The notes beneath the pieces were generated by a model. The model had not been told where the DNA came from and did no database searches. It saw only the letters and a list, made by a program, of their open reading frames with translations. From positions 1-40,885 of the forward strand of contig QIBC01000003.1 in assembly GCA_003225215.1 (NCBI GenBank): a stretch of 40,885 nt of DNA. Direction: 5' to 3'. This DNA is from Acidobacteriota bacterium. GTDB taxonomy: Bacteria > Acidobacteriota > Terriglobia > Terriglobales > Acidobacteriaceae. Each line of letters begins with the position of its first letter. Position 1 is the first letter of the stretch. Below are positions 32,762 to 40,885 of this stretch, piece after piece. The position numbers were made by a program, and so were the translations under genes.

Positions 32762-35224
32762 CTACTTCCCGCTCGGCTTCGACTCCGCCAAGGTCTGTCG
32801 CTGGTTGCCGGTCATCTCCATCGACCAAATCGACCCCGGCCGCATGTACATGCTGGCGCGATAGAGTCCGCGGGAATCGTAGGCCTCCGGAGTGCGAAAG
32901 AAATATCCGCGGTCTTTCCAGACTACGTTGTACACGCCTTCTGCCGTCTTGAAGGCCTGGTCGCGCATCCCTTCCGACAGCATGTGCGACGCAACTCCGA
33001 ACGTGGTGCCGGTCCAGACTTCCTCGACCTGTTCGTTTTCATGCAGGAGATCGCCATTGGCAGCGATGCCATTCACTGCGCCCATGGTTCCATTCTGGAA
33101 CTTCATTACATTGAAGTCGAACACATGCTGCAGCGCGGAGTGGCGCATCTCTGCGGGCACGATCTCGCCCAAGCCAGTGAGGTTCGCGTACCACTGGCCC
33201 GCAAGCTGCTCGGCCATGATGTCTGTCTTGTAATCACTGCCTACGTCGTAGTTAAAGTAAGTGCCATTCCAGAGGTTCTTAACAAACGCCGCTTGCGCGC
33301 GCTTGAACAGATCGTCATAACTCTGAGCGGCCGCATTCTCGCCCAGTTTCCGCGCGATCTCCGCCGTAGCCCGCAATGCCGCGAGATACAAACTGCCACT
33401 GTACGAGCTCTCGCCACGCGCAACCCAGTTATCGTAAGTTTGGTCGGGGAAGCCACCGTTCTCGATGAGCCCATCGCCGTTCTTGTCGTACTGCCGCAGG
33501 TGCTCCATCGCCATCTTCACGGCGTTCCAGGTGTAGCGCAAGAAATCAGTGTCTTTGGAGCCGCTGAATACGTAGTCGCGCCATACCATCAGCACGTATT
33601 TGCTGTTCAGATCGCGCCAGTTGGAAACGTCCTGATAGTTGTATTGATTTACGTTGACGAATGGATCTTCCGTTGGAGAGCCTAGGTCATGGGGCGCTGA
33701 GCCGGCGGTCTTGCGTTGCATGAGCGCGAGCGTGTGCTGGTTGAAGAGCTTCCATGCCCATACGTACTCCTGCGGATTGCTCTCGGCTATGGTGTCGGTG
33801 TACTGGCGCATCTCCTGTTTCTCGATCTCCGGCCAGAATTTCAATAGGGGGAAGGATCCGTAGAAGCGAACGTACGACGTGCCGTAGTACTGGTAGTCGA
33901 AGCACTCGAGGTAGCTGAAGCTGTCGGCCATCTGCGCCGAACGATGTTTGGGATTGCCCACGCCGTTCAGTTCGTGCCCCCAGAGGGTTCCACCATCAGC
34001 GAGGATGTAGAGTTCATTAAATAACTCGCCGCGATACCAAAGCGGCTTGGACTCATCATCGCTCACAGGCTTTTGCCAGGCATCAATCTGGCGGCTCCAA
34101 TCCTGATCGTTTTCCAATGCTGTGCGGGCAATCTTCCAGGCATTGGTTCCCGACGCTCCGAAGAATTTTGTGTAGTGGCGCAGCCACTTGCGTCCGCCGC
34201 CGAATTCGGCGATGGGAAGATCCCAGGAAAGGGCCATGGGGATGACCTTTTTCTCGTTTGGAGCCAGGGTGAAGCGCACGGCGATTGCTGCCGCCATTGG
34301 CTCTCCGGCGCTCGCGAGCTTCGGGGTCCAATTCGGGAGGCGTCCATTTGTCGAGAAGGGCTTCCATACTTCTTCACCCGATCCATTGGACATCCAGTTC
34401 GTAACGTAGGTGACTTCGACACCGGGAGTGGCGAGCGCAGCGATAGCAAACTGTCCATCCCATTCTTCCTGTACCGCTCCGCTGCGCAGACGATCGAAGA
34501 CGATCCCCTGCATATTCCCATTTTGAATTTGCTCGGCGCGGTAAGAATTCGTGTTCTGATTATTGAGGACGCCGCTGAAGCCGCGTGTGGAATCGCGAAA
34601 CCAGCCCACCATGTTCGCCCAAGAAAAGAGAATTGAGACCGTGACCGGCTTGCTCGTGGGATTCTGGGCATACCAGTTGTAAATCGCTACCGGATAGCTG
34701 GTCTCTTTGTAGTTGTCGGGAAGCACAGGCGAGAACTGCTCAACCGTCAACTTGATCGGCAGCTGCGGTGACTGATACGCGAACCACGATTTTGGATAGA
34801 GCGCGGCATATTCTCCCGATCCTGCGGGATAGCTCCAGCTCCAGGCCGAGAGTCCATTGTTCGGCTTGTCCGTGGCGAGTACCTGCGCGATCGCCTCTCC
34901 TCCCACAGGCTGAGCGAATACTGCAAACTGATTCGCCGGCACGTCCTCATACTTGTGTACGCCGGCCTTCACGTGCCAGCGCTCGTAGTGCCCACGATAG
35001 GAACGCGAAAATGTTCCCGCTCCGAATCCGCCGACGGGAGCGCCTTGCCAAAAGCCGTCGTCGATATTGCTGATCTCGGGCTTGTGTCCACCCGGATTCG
35101 CCGGAGGCTGTCCGATCGGAATGCGCCAAGCGGCACGGGGGATGTTGTCGTCGGCGTGGAGAACCGCCGATGACAGCACTAGTGCGAGGAAAGTGCAGTT
35201 GAGCGAAACAAGTAATCTCTTCAT
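32762..35224 (-). CDS. Secreted GH116-family glucosidase (glucosylceramidase-like)
   Basis: An 820-residue secreted protein. ATG 35224 gives a clean signal peptide (MKRLLVSLNCTFLALVLSSA); the longer frame upstream runs through a repeat and is unlikely to be translated. GH116 features are PVGGFGAGTFSRSYRGHYER, then IYNWYAQNPTSKPVTVSILF. FNELYILADGGTLWG carries the putative nucleophile Glu, and ENGGFPDQTYDNWVARGESS carries the putative acid/base Asp, by comparison with known GH116 enzymes. These hydrolyse beta-glucosides or glucosylceramides; the substrate here is unknown. Together with the GH3 enzyme it suggests use of plant or fungal glycosides. Confidence 0.88.
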   Translation of the reverse strand: MKRLLVSLNCTFLALVLSSAVLHADDNIPRAAWRIPIGQPPANPGGHKPEISNIDDGFWQGAPVGGFGAGTFSRSYRGHYERWHVKAGVHKYEDVPANQFAVFAQPVGGEAIAQVLATDKPNNGLSAWSWSYPAGSGEYAALYPKSWFAYQSPQLPIKLTVEQFSPVLPDNYKETSYPVAIYNWYAQNPTSKPVTVSILFSWANMVGWFRDSTRGFSGVLNNQNTNSYRAEQIQNGNMQGIVFDRLRSGAVQEEWDGQFAIAALATPGVEVTYVTNWMSNGSGEEVWKPFSTNGRLPNWTPKLASAGEPMAAAIAVRFTLAPNEKKVIPMALSWDLPIAEFGGGRKWLRHYTKFFGASGTNAWKIARTALENDQDWSRQIDAWQKPVSDDESKPLWYRGELFNELYILADGGTLWGHELNGVGNPKHRSAQMADSFSYLECFDYQYYGTSYVRFYGSFPLLKFWPEIEKQEMRQYTDTIAESNPQEYVWAWKLFNQHTLALMQRKTAGSAPHDLGSPTEDPFVNVNQYNYQDVSNWRDLNSKYVLMVWRDYVFSGSKDTDFLRYTWNAVKMAMEHLRQYDKNGDGLIENGGFPDQTYDNWVARGESSYSGSLYLAALRATAEIARKLGENAAAQSYDDLFKRAQAAFVKNLWNGTYFNYDVGSDYKTDIMAEQLAGQWYANLTGLGEIVPAEMRHSALQHVFDFNVMKFQNGTMGAVNGIAANGDLLHENEQVEEVWTGTTFGVASHMLSEGMRDQAFKTAEGVYNVVWKDRGYFFRTPEAYDSRGLYRASMYMRPGSIWSMEMTGNQRQTLAESKPSGK

Positions 35225-35298
35225 AAATCGATTTAGTAGAGGCGTAGAGAGTGTACTGCCGATGGGGAAGCGTGTAAACGGGGCAGTTATCGCAGCCC

Positions 35299-35328
35299 GG
35301 TAGAGACGCAGCATGCTGCGTCTCCACC
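35299..35328. repeat. GAGACGCAGCATGC palindrome, copy 2
   Basis: One mismatch in the arms (TCTCCACC instead of TCTCTACC). Followed by TTGAGGCTTGGG as in copy 1. Confidence 0.8.
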
Positions 35329-35374
35329 TTGAGGCTTGGGTGAACCTGGCGTTGCTGGGGTCCAAAGGTGCGTG

Positions 35375-35403
35375 GCGAAGACGCAGCATGCTGCGTCTCT
35401 ACC
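35375..35403. repeat. GAGACGCAGCATGC palindrome, copy 3
   Basis: GAAGACGCAGCATGC with its inverted complement, slightly degenerate on the left arm. It lies 47 bases after copy 2. Confidence 0.8.
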
Positions 35404-35514
35404 TTTTGCACTGTCCAAAAGTCCACGCCTACCCAGAAGGTCCTTATCAGCCCTGTGTCTTTCGTTTTGAGAGCTTGTGACCCATTCGGCGCGAAATGAA
35501 TCTAAAATTTCGGA

Positions 35515-36495
35515 ATGCGCAAGTTGCTTGCGTTCGGCTTTTTCGTGCTGCTGGCTTTTGGAGCCTGGATCGGCTTCTGCCTGGCTGTGCCTGCGGGACC
35601 CACGCAGCAGACCTTCGTGGAGTTCAAGTCAGGCTCGTCGGCACGACACATCGCCTCGGAGCTCAAGCAGGCCGGAATTATCCGCAGCCGCTCGGCATTC
35701 CTGTTGCTGCACTTGCTTAGGCATGGATCGTTGAAAGCGGGCGAGTACGAATTCGACCATCCTGAAAGGCTTACCGAGGTCTATCGCCATCTCGCGCACG
35801 GGGACACTTACGCCCGCGTGCTGGTGGTTCCCGAGGGGTACAACATCTTCGATATCGCGACGGCAGTGGAGAAGCTTGGAATCGATTCACAGCAGAACTT
35901 CTTAGAACAGGCTCGGTCGCAAATCGCACTGGTACGCGACATCGATTCTCGAGTCCCGACGCTCGAAGGTTATCTCTATCCGGACACATACCGATTCTCC
36001 CGCAAGCAGAAGGCCCCTGACGTCATCGCGGCAATGGTCAAGCGCTTTCATCAGGAAGCCCATGCCATCGGACTCACGGGTGACGTCCATAGCGTTGTGA
36101 CTATGGCGTCAATCGTGGAAAAGGAGACCGCGGTTCCTGACGAGCGTCCCGTGGTGGCGGGAGTCTTTTACAATCGGCTGGCTCAGCATGTGGCGCTCGA
36201 TACCGATCCCACCGTCATCTACGCTGCACTGCTGGCGAACCGCTATCGGGGCACTATCTATGCTTCTGACTTGCGCTACACGTCGCCTTACAACACCTAC
36301 CGCAATCCTGGGCTCCCTCCAGGCCCGATCTCCAACCCGGGAAAAGATTCACTGATGGCTGCAATGCACCCGGCCAAGACCGATTATTTGTATTTCGTAA
36401 GCGACAACCAGGGCCACCACCGCTTCTCCAAAACCCTCGAAGAGCACCAGAAGAACGTCGCAGCCTACCGGCACGCCGTGGGCGAGGGCAATTAG
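35515..36495 (+). CDS. mltG: Endolytic murein transglycosylase MltG (YceG-like)
   Basis: An inner-membrane enzyme that cuts nascent peptidoglycan strands. The 326-residue protein has an N-terminal membrane anchor (LLAFGFFVLLAFGAWIGFCL). A LysM-like region (FVEFKSGSSARHIASELKQA) and VPEGYNIFDIA follow. The catalytic domain carries LEGYLYPDTYRF, ASIVEKETAVPDERPVVAGV (catalytic Glu near residue 202) and YNTYRNPGLPPGPISNPG. These are diagnostic for MltG. It starts at ATG 35515 and is the first of two plus-strand envelope genes. Confidence 0.95.
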   Translation: MRKLLAFGFFVLLAFGAWIGFCLAVPAGPTQQTFVEFKSGSSARHIASELKQAGIIRSRSAFLLLHLLRHGSLKAGEYEFDHPERLTEVYRHLAHGDTYARVLVVPEGYNIFDIATAVEKLGIDSQQNFLEQARSQIALVRDIDSRVPTLEGYLYPDTYRFSRKQKAPDVIAAMVKRFHQEAHAIGLTGDVHSVVTMASIVEKETAVPDERPVVAGVFYNRLAQHVALDTDPTVIYAALLANRYRGTIYASDLRYTSPYNTYRNPGLPPGPISNPGKDSLMAAMHPAKTDYLYFVSDNQGHHRFSKTLEEHQKNVAAYRHAVGEGN

Positions 36496-36682
36496 GAGTA
36501 CCTGATTCCTGCCGGACTTTTGCCCTTCTTTGATTTCACAGTTTTGCGATCATGACTGCCGATTTAGTGGCTAGATCACGCCTGCACTGGGCTGCACTCG
36601 CCGAACCGCCGAGGACGGCCGGAACCACGCAAGCGAGCGCGTCTTATATACTGGACAGATTCAATAACGACTCTGTTCTTTC

Positions 36683-37573
36683 ATGCAGATACGATCGGCG
36701 GCACGATCCCTGGGAATCGCGGTACTGGTACTCTCGATCTCCGGTTGCCTGGTTCACACTCGAACTCTCGACAAACGGCAAGTCAATATTTCCAACCTGC
36801 TGGTTGCCGACTTGCCGCAATTGGCAGAGCGCATCAACTCTGAAGCGCGGAAGATTCACTCCCTTAGCGCTACCGTCGAGATCGCAACTTCTCTCGGCGG
36901 CTCCAAGAAAGGCAAAGTTACCGACATTCAGCAGATCAAGGGTTACATCCTGGAAAAAGATCCGGATATGCTGCACGTAATCGGCTTATTGCCGATCGTG
37001 CGCAGCCGTGCCTTTGATATGGTGAGCGACGGCAAGACGTTCAAGCTCTCGATTCCACCGATGAATAAGTTTATCGAAGGCCCAGCCGGCGACTCGCCCC
37101 AACCTTCCGCCAATACCCTTGAGAACCTGCGGCCCCATGTCTTTTTCGATTCGCTGTTGCTGCACGAAATTGGTCCGAACGATGTTGCGGTACTGGAGCA
37201 GAGCACCGACGTCGTGCAGGATACGAAGAATAAGAAGAAAACCTGGGAGTTGCCAGATTACATTGTGAACGTAATCGTGCACGATGGCGATGCGTGGCGT
37301 TTGCAGCGCAAGATCTTCTTTTCGCGTATCGACCTCAAGCCGCACCGGCAAATGATCTACGATCGGAACGGTGCGGTAGCGACCGAAGCTATCTATGACA
37401 ATTTTGCCGACTTCCAGGGAGTGAACTTCCCCTCGCAAATCACTATCAATCGTCCGAAAGAGGAGTACTCGATCCAGATCACGATCGAAAAAATTGAGGT
37501 GAACAAGCCACTTGCAGAAGATCAGTTCGTGCTTGCCCAGCCGCCCGGCGCGCAGGTGAAGGTACTGAAGTAG
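36683..37573 (+). CDS. Outer-membrane lipoprotein with LolA/LolB-like fold
   Basis: A 296-residue lipoprotein. The signal peptide (GIAVLVLSISGC) ends in a lipobox with Cys22. The mature part has the pattern of LolA/LolB-type proteins: INSEARKIHSLSATVEIATS, IQQIKGYILEKDPDMLHVIG, FDMVSDGKTFKLSIP, IFFSRIDLKPHRQMIYDRNG and DFQGVNFPSQITINRP. This fold binds lipids or lipoproteins, so a role in outer-membrane assembly is plausible. It is an inference; the family contains many unnamed members. It lies 187 bases after mltG. Confidence 0.8.
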   Translation: MQIRSAARSLGIAVLVLSISGCLVHTRTLDKRQVNISNLLVADLPQLAERINSEARKIHSLSATVEIATSLGGSKKGKVTDIQQIKGYILEKDPDMLHVIGLLPIVRSRAFDMVSDGKTFKLSIPPMNKFIEGPAGDSPQPSANTLENLRPHVFFDSLLLHEIGPNDVAVLEQSTDVVQDTKNKKKTWELPDYIVNVIVHDGDAWRLQRKIFFSRIDLKPHRQMIYDRNGAVATEAIYDNFADFQGVNFPSQITINRPKEEYSIQITIEKIEVNKPLAEDQFVLAQPPGAQVKVLK

Positions 37574-37900
37574 GTCGGCACGAAGGGCTACCGGCTAATG
37601 CATTTCGGGATTGTGATTCCTTGAATGGAAATTCCCTGTTATCCGCAAAACAGGGAATTTAACAGCGAAAATAACAGGGAATTTTTTCAAACCTCGCGCT
37701 GCGCCGCATATTTGCTGGCTGCGTACACACCGACCAGGTAATGAACAGAGAATTATCAGGGAATTGCGAGAGCCGTTCGCGCGCCTCTGGAATTGCCCGA
37801 TACTTTGCTGAAGTGAACGACACAGGAGTTAGCTCGACTTGTTCCGCAGGCCGTTAAAGCACACGAAGTATGGGCACAAGAAACCTAATTGGTTGACGAT
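37574..37900. other. Intergenic region between convergent lipoprotein and iscX genes
   Basis: 327 bases. They hold the AACAGGGAATT repeats listed separately. No convincing gene was found, and no classical terminator beyond a possible hairpin formed by the repeats. Confidence 0.7.
37629..37765. repeat. AACAGGGAATT repeat cluster
   Basis: AAATTCCCTGTT (37629-37640) and AACAGGGAATTT (37649-37660) form a 12-bp hairpin. Another AACAGGGAATT lies at 37673-37683 followed by a T-run, and two degenerate copies at 37744-37765. If the first arm pairs with the third copy it could act as a terminator. Confidence 0.7.
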
Positions 37901-38116
37901 TCACTGCGAGTCCTTCCATTCCTCATACCACGCCATCTGAATGGACTCCAGTTTGCCTTCATTGGAGGCGGAAGGATCGTCGTTGAACGTAGGCAGTTCG
38001 GTGACAAATCTGTGCAGATCGGTGAAACGCACCGTCAGCGGATCAGTATCCGGGAACTTCTCCGCAAGCAGAATACCGATATCTTCGGCATCTTCCCAAC
38101 CAAGATCAGCAGGCAT
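37901..38116 (-). CDS. iscX: IscX (YfhJ), iron-sulfur assembly accessory protein
   Basis: A 71-residue acidic protein that modulates IscS desulfurase and can bind iron. It matches IscX along its length: MPADLGWEDAEDIGILLAEK, then PDTDPLTVRFTDLHRFVTEL and FNDDPSASNEGKLESIQMAW. The acidic pairs and TVRFTD motif are diagnostic. It lies 125 bases downstream of fdx on the same strand with an inverted repeat in between, so it is the last gene of the isc tail but possibly separated at the mRNA level. Confidence 0.92.
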   Translation of the reverse strand: MPADLGWEDAEDIGILLAEKFPDTDPLTVRFTDLHRFVTELPTFNDDPSASNEGKLESIQMAWYEEWKDSQ

Positions 38117-38129
38117 AAACCCCCAAAGA

Positions 38130-38229
38130 CGTTTCGAGTTTCAAGTTTCGCCAAGCCAGATGCTATCAGTCTCGTTATAAATGCGATTCAGATTGTGAAG
38201 GGCTTTGCCGAAACTTGAAACCTGAAACG
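38130..38229. repeat. 100-bp element with ~21-bp terminal inverted repeats between fdx and iscX
   Basis: CGTTTCGAGTTTCAAGTTTC at the left end is mirrored by GAAACTTGAAACCTGAAACG at the right end, with about 18 of 21 positions matching. It could form a hairpin in the operon mRNA. Confidence 0.8.
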
Positions 38230-38241
38230 CATTTCTGCCTT

Positions 38242-38673
38242 TTAATCCTTCGGCGCGTGTCCTTCCGAAACGTAGTTCCTGTTCCATTCCGGGATTTCGA
38301 CCACGATCTCTCCCGGCCTGTCGATCACGGCCTGGCAGCCGAGGCGTGAATGCAGCGTGAGTCCAGCAGCCATGTCGAGCCGGTCGGCTTCGTCGTCATC
38401 CATTTCCGAGAGCAGTTCTTCGCCCTTTTGGACAACCACGTGGCATGTCGTGCAGGCGCAGTTTCCTCCGCAGGCATGATCGAGAAAGAAATCGTTGTTC
38501 ATGGCTACATCAAGGAGCGACTCGGGCTTACCGTGGTCGGCATAGGGCAATTGCCCTTTTTCAAACTCGAAGGTCTTGTTCGCCGGCATGAACGTCACGC
38601 GAACTGTATTAGGACCCGGCTCTTCCATCGTGGCGACTCCCTGACCGCTGCTTTTGCTTTTGTCATCGGACAT
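38242..38673 (-). CDS. fdx: Isc-type [2Fe-2S] ferredoxin
   Basis: A 143-residue ferredoxin that donates electrons during Isc cluster assembly. The cysteine pattern is C68, C72, C74, C77 (HACGGNCACTTC) and C113 (RLGCQ). Four ligate the cluster; C72 is the extra cysteine also seen in E. coli Isc Fdx. The C-terminus is EIPEWNRNYVSEG. An N-terminal ~20-residue Ser/Lys-rich extension is present. It starts 17 bases downstream of hscA, so it is co-transcribed. Confidence 0.93.
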   Translation of the reverse strand: MSDDKSKSSGQGVATMEEPGPNTVRVTFMPANKTFEFEKGQLPYADHGKPESLLDVAMNNDFFLDHACGGNCACTTCHVVVQKGEELLSEMDDDEADRLDMAAGLTLHSRLGCQAVIDRPGEIVVEIPEWNRNYVSEGHAPKD

Positions 38674-38690
38674 AAGAATTCATTTTCCTC

Positions 38691-40613
38691 TTATCGCTTG
38701 TGCTCGAACTCCGCCGGAGCGATGGGATGGGGTGCAGTTGGCCCGTCGCCCACATCGGAATCTGCGCTGTTCATTGTCTTGCCCTTAATCGCTTCGGATA
38801 CGGCCGAGTCCATCATGAGTTCGGCGAGATGCATTGTGCCCTCATTCAGGGCGTCAATGGCAGCACGGATCGTCTTGTAATCATCGCCGGCCTTGGCTTC
38901 CTTTAACTCGCGTTCTAGTGCCTCCACTCTGCGCTTATCGTCGCCAGTGAGCTGCTGCCAAGCGGGCTCGCGGCGGCCTTTTTCCAGCGCGAGCAGGATG
39001 TTGTCTGCCTCCACCCGCGCTTCGATGACCTGGCGTTTCCGAAAGTCCTCCTGCGCGTGATCAAAGGAAGCGATGATCATGTCTTCAACCTGGCTGTCGG
39101 TAAGACCATACGTCGGCTTCACTTCGATCTGCGCTTCCTTGCCGCTGCGCTGCTCGCGCGCGCTGACGTGCAGGATGCCATTGGCATCGATCAAAAATTT
39201 CACTTCAATGCGCGGCAGACCTGCGGGCATCGGGGGAATGCCTTTGAGATCGAAGCGCGCTAATGAGCGGCAGTCGCTCGCCAGCTCGCGCTCGCCTTGC
39301 AGAACATGAATGGCAACGTTGGTCTGTCCTTCGACCGCAGTAGTGAAGTGTTCAGTCGCGGACGCCGGGATCGTCGAATTGCGATGGATGATCTTAGCCA
39401 CTACTCCGCCCATGGCTTCAATACCAAGCGAGAGCGGCGTGACGTCGAGCAGCAGCATGTCTTCCGTTGCCTTCGAGCCGCCCGCGAGTATGTGAGCCTG
39501 CACCGCTGCTCCAAGCGCGACTACTTCGTCGGGATTCAGCTCAACATGCGGTTCGCGCCGGAATAGCTCCTTTACCATCGCGCGCACCCGAGGAATGCGG
39601 GTTGAGCCGCCAACCAGAACAACTTGATCGATCTGTTCAGGCTTGATCTTCGCGTCGGCCAGCGCCTGCTTGCTGGGAGCGACGGTCTTCTGGATGATCG
39701 GCTCAATCAACTGCTCGAATTGCTCGCGCGTGATCTCACGCTGATAACGCTTGCCGCCCGGCAACTCGACATCGAGTTTGACGCTGGGTTGTGAAGAGAG
39801 AGCAATCTTAGCGTCGATCACCGATTTGCGTATCGCCTGTACCGCTTCGCCGTTGCGCCGCAAATCGAGCTTGAGATCTCCAGCGATATCATCGAGGGCG
39901 ATGGCGATCAGCAGGTTATCGATGTCATCGCCGCCAAGGTGCGTGTCGCCGTTGGTGGCAATCACCTCGAAGATACCCTCGTGGAGTTTCAAAATGGAAA
40001 TATCGAAGGTACCGCCGCCGAGATCGTAGACGGCGATGATTCCATCTTTGCCTTTATCGAGGCCATAAGCCAGGGCCGCGGCGGTGGGCTCGTTCACCAG
40101 CCGAAGGACTTCAAGCCCAGCAATGCGTCCAGCATCCTTCGTGGCTTGCCTTTGCGCATCGTTGAAGTATGCCGGAACAGTGATAACGGCCTTCGTCACC
40201 GGCGCGCCGAAATAACGCTCGGCGTTGGCCTTGAGTTGCAGCAGAATGTATGCCGAAATCTCCGGTGCAGTAAATGTGCGATCGCCCAGCCTGATGCGCA
40301 GCGCTTCGCCCGGCTGTGTGTGGTCCAGGCGGAAAGGAAACAGCTTCAGCTCTTCCTGCACATCCTCGACGCCGCGTCCCATGAGGCGTTTTACTGAGTA
40401 GATAGCGCGCTCGGGCGTTTCAATCAAGTGTGTGCGCGCGCGATTGCCAACGATGATGTGATCGCCCCGCGCATCCAGCGCCAGCGCGACCACGGAGGGA
40501 ACGAGGTTCGAGCCGTCCTCTCCAGGGATGATGACGGGACTATCGCCTTCCATGTAGGCAACCAGCGAATTGGTCGTGCCTAAGTCAATTCCGACAATGC
40601 GTTCTTCTGGCAT
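38691..40613 (-). CDS. hscA: Fe-S cluster assembly chaperone HscA (Hsp70 family)
   Basis: With HscB it releases clusters from the scaffold IscU. The 640-residue protein starts [20 protein letters not shown]. The Hsp70 ATPase marks are [20 protein letters not shown] and [20 protein letters not shown]. The substrate-binding domain opens [20 protein letters not shown], followed by a shortened lid. Being next to fdx, iscX and hscB, it is HscA rather than DnaK. ATG 40613 was chosen because homologues begin just before GIDLGTT; an upstream ATG at 40655 adds 14 residues. Confidence 0.93.
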   Translation of the reverse strand: MPEERIVGIDLGTTNSLVAYMEGDSPVIIPGEDGSNLVPSVVALALDARGDHIIVGNRARTHLIETPERAIYSVKRLMGRGVEDVQEELKLFPFRLDHTQPGEALRIRLGDRTFTAPEISAYILLQLKANAERYFGAPVTKAVITVPAYFNDAQRQATKDAGRIAGLEVLRLVNEPTAAALAYGLDKGKDGIIAVYDLGGGTFDISILKLHEGIFEVIATNGDTHLGGDDIDNLLIAIALDDIAGDLKLDLRRNGEAVQAIRKSVIDAKIALSSQPSVKLDVELPGGKRYQREITREQFEQLIEPIIQKTVAPSKQALADAKIKPEQIDQVVLVGGSTRIPRVRAMVKELFRREPHVELNPDEVVALGAAVQAHILAGGSKATEDMLLLDVTPLSLGIEAMGGVVAKIIHRNSTIPASATEHFTTAVEGQTNVAIHVLQGERELASDCRSLARFDLKGIPPMPAGLPRIEVKFLIDANGILHVSAREQRSGKEAQIEVKPTYGLTDSQVEDMIIASFDHAQEDFRKRQVIEARVEADNILLALEKGRREPAWQQLTGDDKRRVEALERELKEAKAGDDYKTIRAAIDALNEGTMHLAELMMDSAVSEAIKGKTMNSADSDVGDGPTAPHPIAPAEFEHKR

Positions 40614-40651
40614 GAGGTCTAAAGAAAACCTGGTTCTCGGCTTAGGGAAGG

Positions 40652-40790
40652 GCATCGGCTTCAGCCGTGCCGTAAGTTCTCTGGAATGACTCCGGCTTTA
40701 GCCGCTGCGGTAAACCACTGACCTCAGCGGCTAAAGCCGTACCAAATTGGAACACCTCTCAACGGCGCGGCTGAAGTCGGTGCCCCTCCC
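40652..40790. repeat. GGCTTCAGCCG interspersed inverted repeats, copy 2 (nested)
   Basis: An outer pair GGCTTCAGCCG / CGGCTGAAG and an inner pair CGGCTTTAGCCGCTG / CAGCGGCTAAAGCCG, with an AAATTGGAA word as in copy 1. It lies between hscB and hscA. Confidence 0.75.
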
Positions 40791-40815
40791 TAAACCGCCA
40801 CTAGCCACTCTCCCT

Positions 40816-40885
40816 TTACGTTGCCAGCGCCTCGTTCACATCCCGTACTAAATTCCTTACATAAGATCGCCGATTCAGCAACGCA
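40816..40885 (-). CDS. hscB: HscB co-chaperone, 3' end only (partial at window edge)
   Basis: The last 22 codons of a minus-strand frame ending TAA at 40816, reading ALLNRRSYVRNLVRDVNEA and ending LAT. The helix with N.RSYVRNL is typical of the HscB C-terminus that binds IscU, and the position directly upstream of hscA fits the isc gene order. The rest lies outside the window, so the call rests on a short match plus context. Confidence 0.6.
   Translation of the reverse strand, partial: ALLNRRSYVRNLVRDVNEALAT

Larger units (their letters stand above)
35225..35514. other. Intergenic region between divergent GH116 and mltG genes
   Basis: 290 bases containing two copies of the palindromic repeat. 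No promoter was recognised with confidence; both flanking genes must be driven from here. Confidence 0.7.

Noticed and set aside
35225-35389. N-terminal extension of the GH116 frame
   Set aside because: It reads through the palindromic repeat, and the signal peptide begins at 35224.
36552-36980. Frame overlapping the start of the LolA-like lipoprotein gene
   Set aside because: The text is not protein-like, and the lipoprotein frame has a clear lipobox.
1-40885. CRISPR arrays, tRNA or rRNA genes, transposases, phage genes, riboswitches
   Set aside because: None was seen on either strand; the repeats present are palindromic elements without regular spacers.

Overview
The window is a moderately GC-rich bacterial chromosome segment. 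It most probably comes from an Acidobacteriota (Terriglobia-like) soil bacterium. That is an inference from the combination of gene types (TPR/beta-barrel exopolysaccharide genes, GH3 and GH116 glycosidases, a LolA-like lipoprotein, PilZ/GGDEF genes, an Isc tail) and from the many short palindromic or terminal-inverted-repeat elements between genes. No rRNA, tRNA, CRISPR, transposase, integrase or phage gene was seen.

Layout. (1) Positions 55-9617, plus strand: a co-directional cell-envelope/exopolysaccharide block. It holds a large secreted TPR protein ending in a predicted outer-membrane barrel, a left-handed-beta-helix nucleotidyltransferase-like gene split by an in-frame TGA, a STAS protein without the phosphorylatable serine, a Wzx-like flippase, a protein with an EGNHR motif translationally coupled to it, a Pro/Gln-rich anchored protein, and a thymidylate-kinase-like P-loop kinase. 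(2) 9733-13629, minus strand: purL-purF. (3) 13776-17492: small genes (HExxH protein, conserved hypothetical, AraC regulator, a membrane protein with a histidine-kinase-like H-box but no ATPase domain, a small soluble hypothetical). (4) 17838-23639, minus strand: an MsbA-type exporter, a NatA/NatB-type ABC pair and a GAF-GAF-GGDEF diguanylate cyclase. (5) 23954-25671: a small membrane protein, then a VOC-RibH fusion overlapping nusB. (6) 25952-31189: a secreted GH3 beta-glucosidase, a PilZ protein, a LuxR-type regulator with a degenerate receiver, a CheY-like receiver and a crotonase. (7) 31247-35224, minus strand: a CPA2 antiporter and a secreted GH116 enzyme. (8) 35515-37573, plus strand: mltG and a LolA/LolB-like lipoprotein. 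(9) 37901-40885, minus strand: iscX, fdx, hscA and the 3' end of hscB, the tail of an Isc iron-sulfur operon in the classical order.

How they work together. Region 1 looks like a polymer synthesis, flipping and export module. The c-di-GMP genes elsewhere (GGDEF, PilZ) could feed into envelope or biofilm control, but nothing in the sequence links them directly. ribH-nusB, purL-purF and hscB-hscA-fdx-iscX are housekeeping operons. GH3 and GH116 suggest use of beta-linked glucosides.

The most unusual points are the in-frame TGA at 5200, the VOC-RibH fusion, a low-complexity insertion inside PurL, the degenerate STAS and receiver domains, and at least eight families of interspersed inverted repeats. 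One of those repeats supplies the last codons of the antiporter gene, and two sit inside the isc operon.
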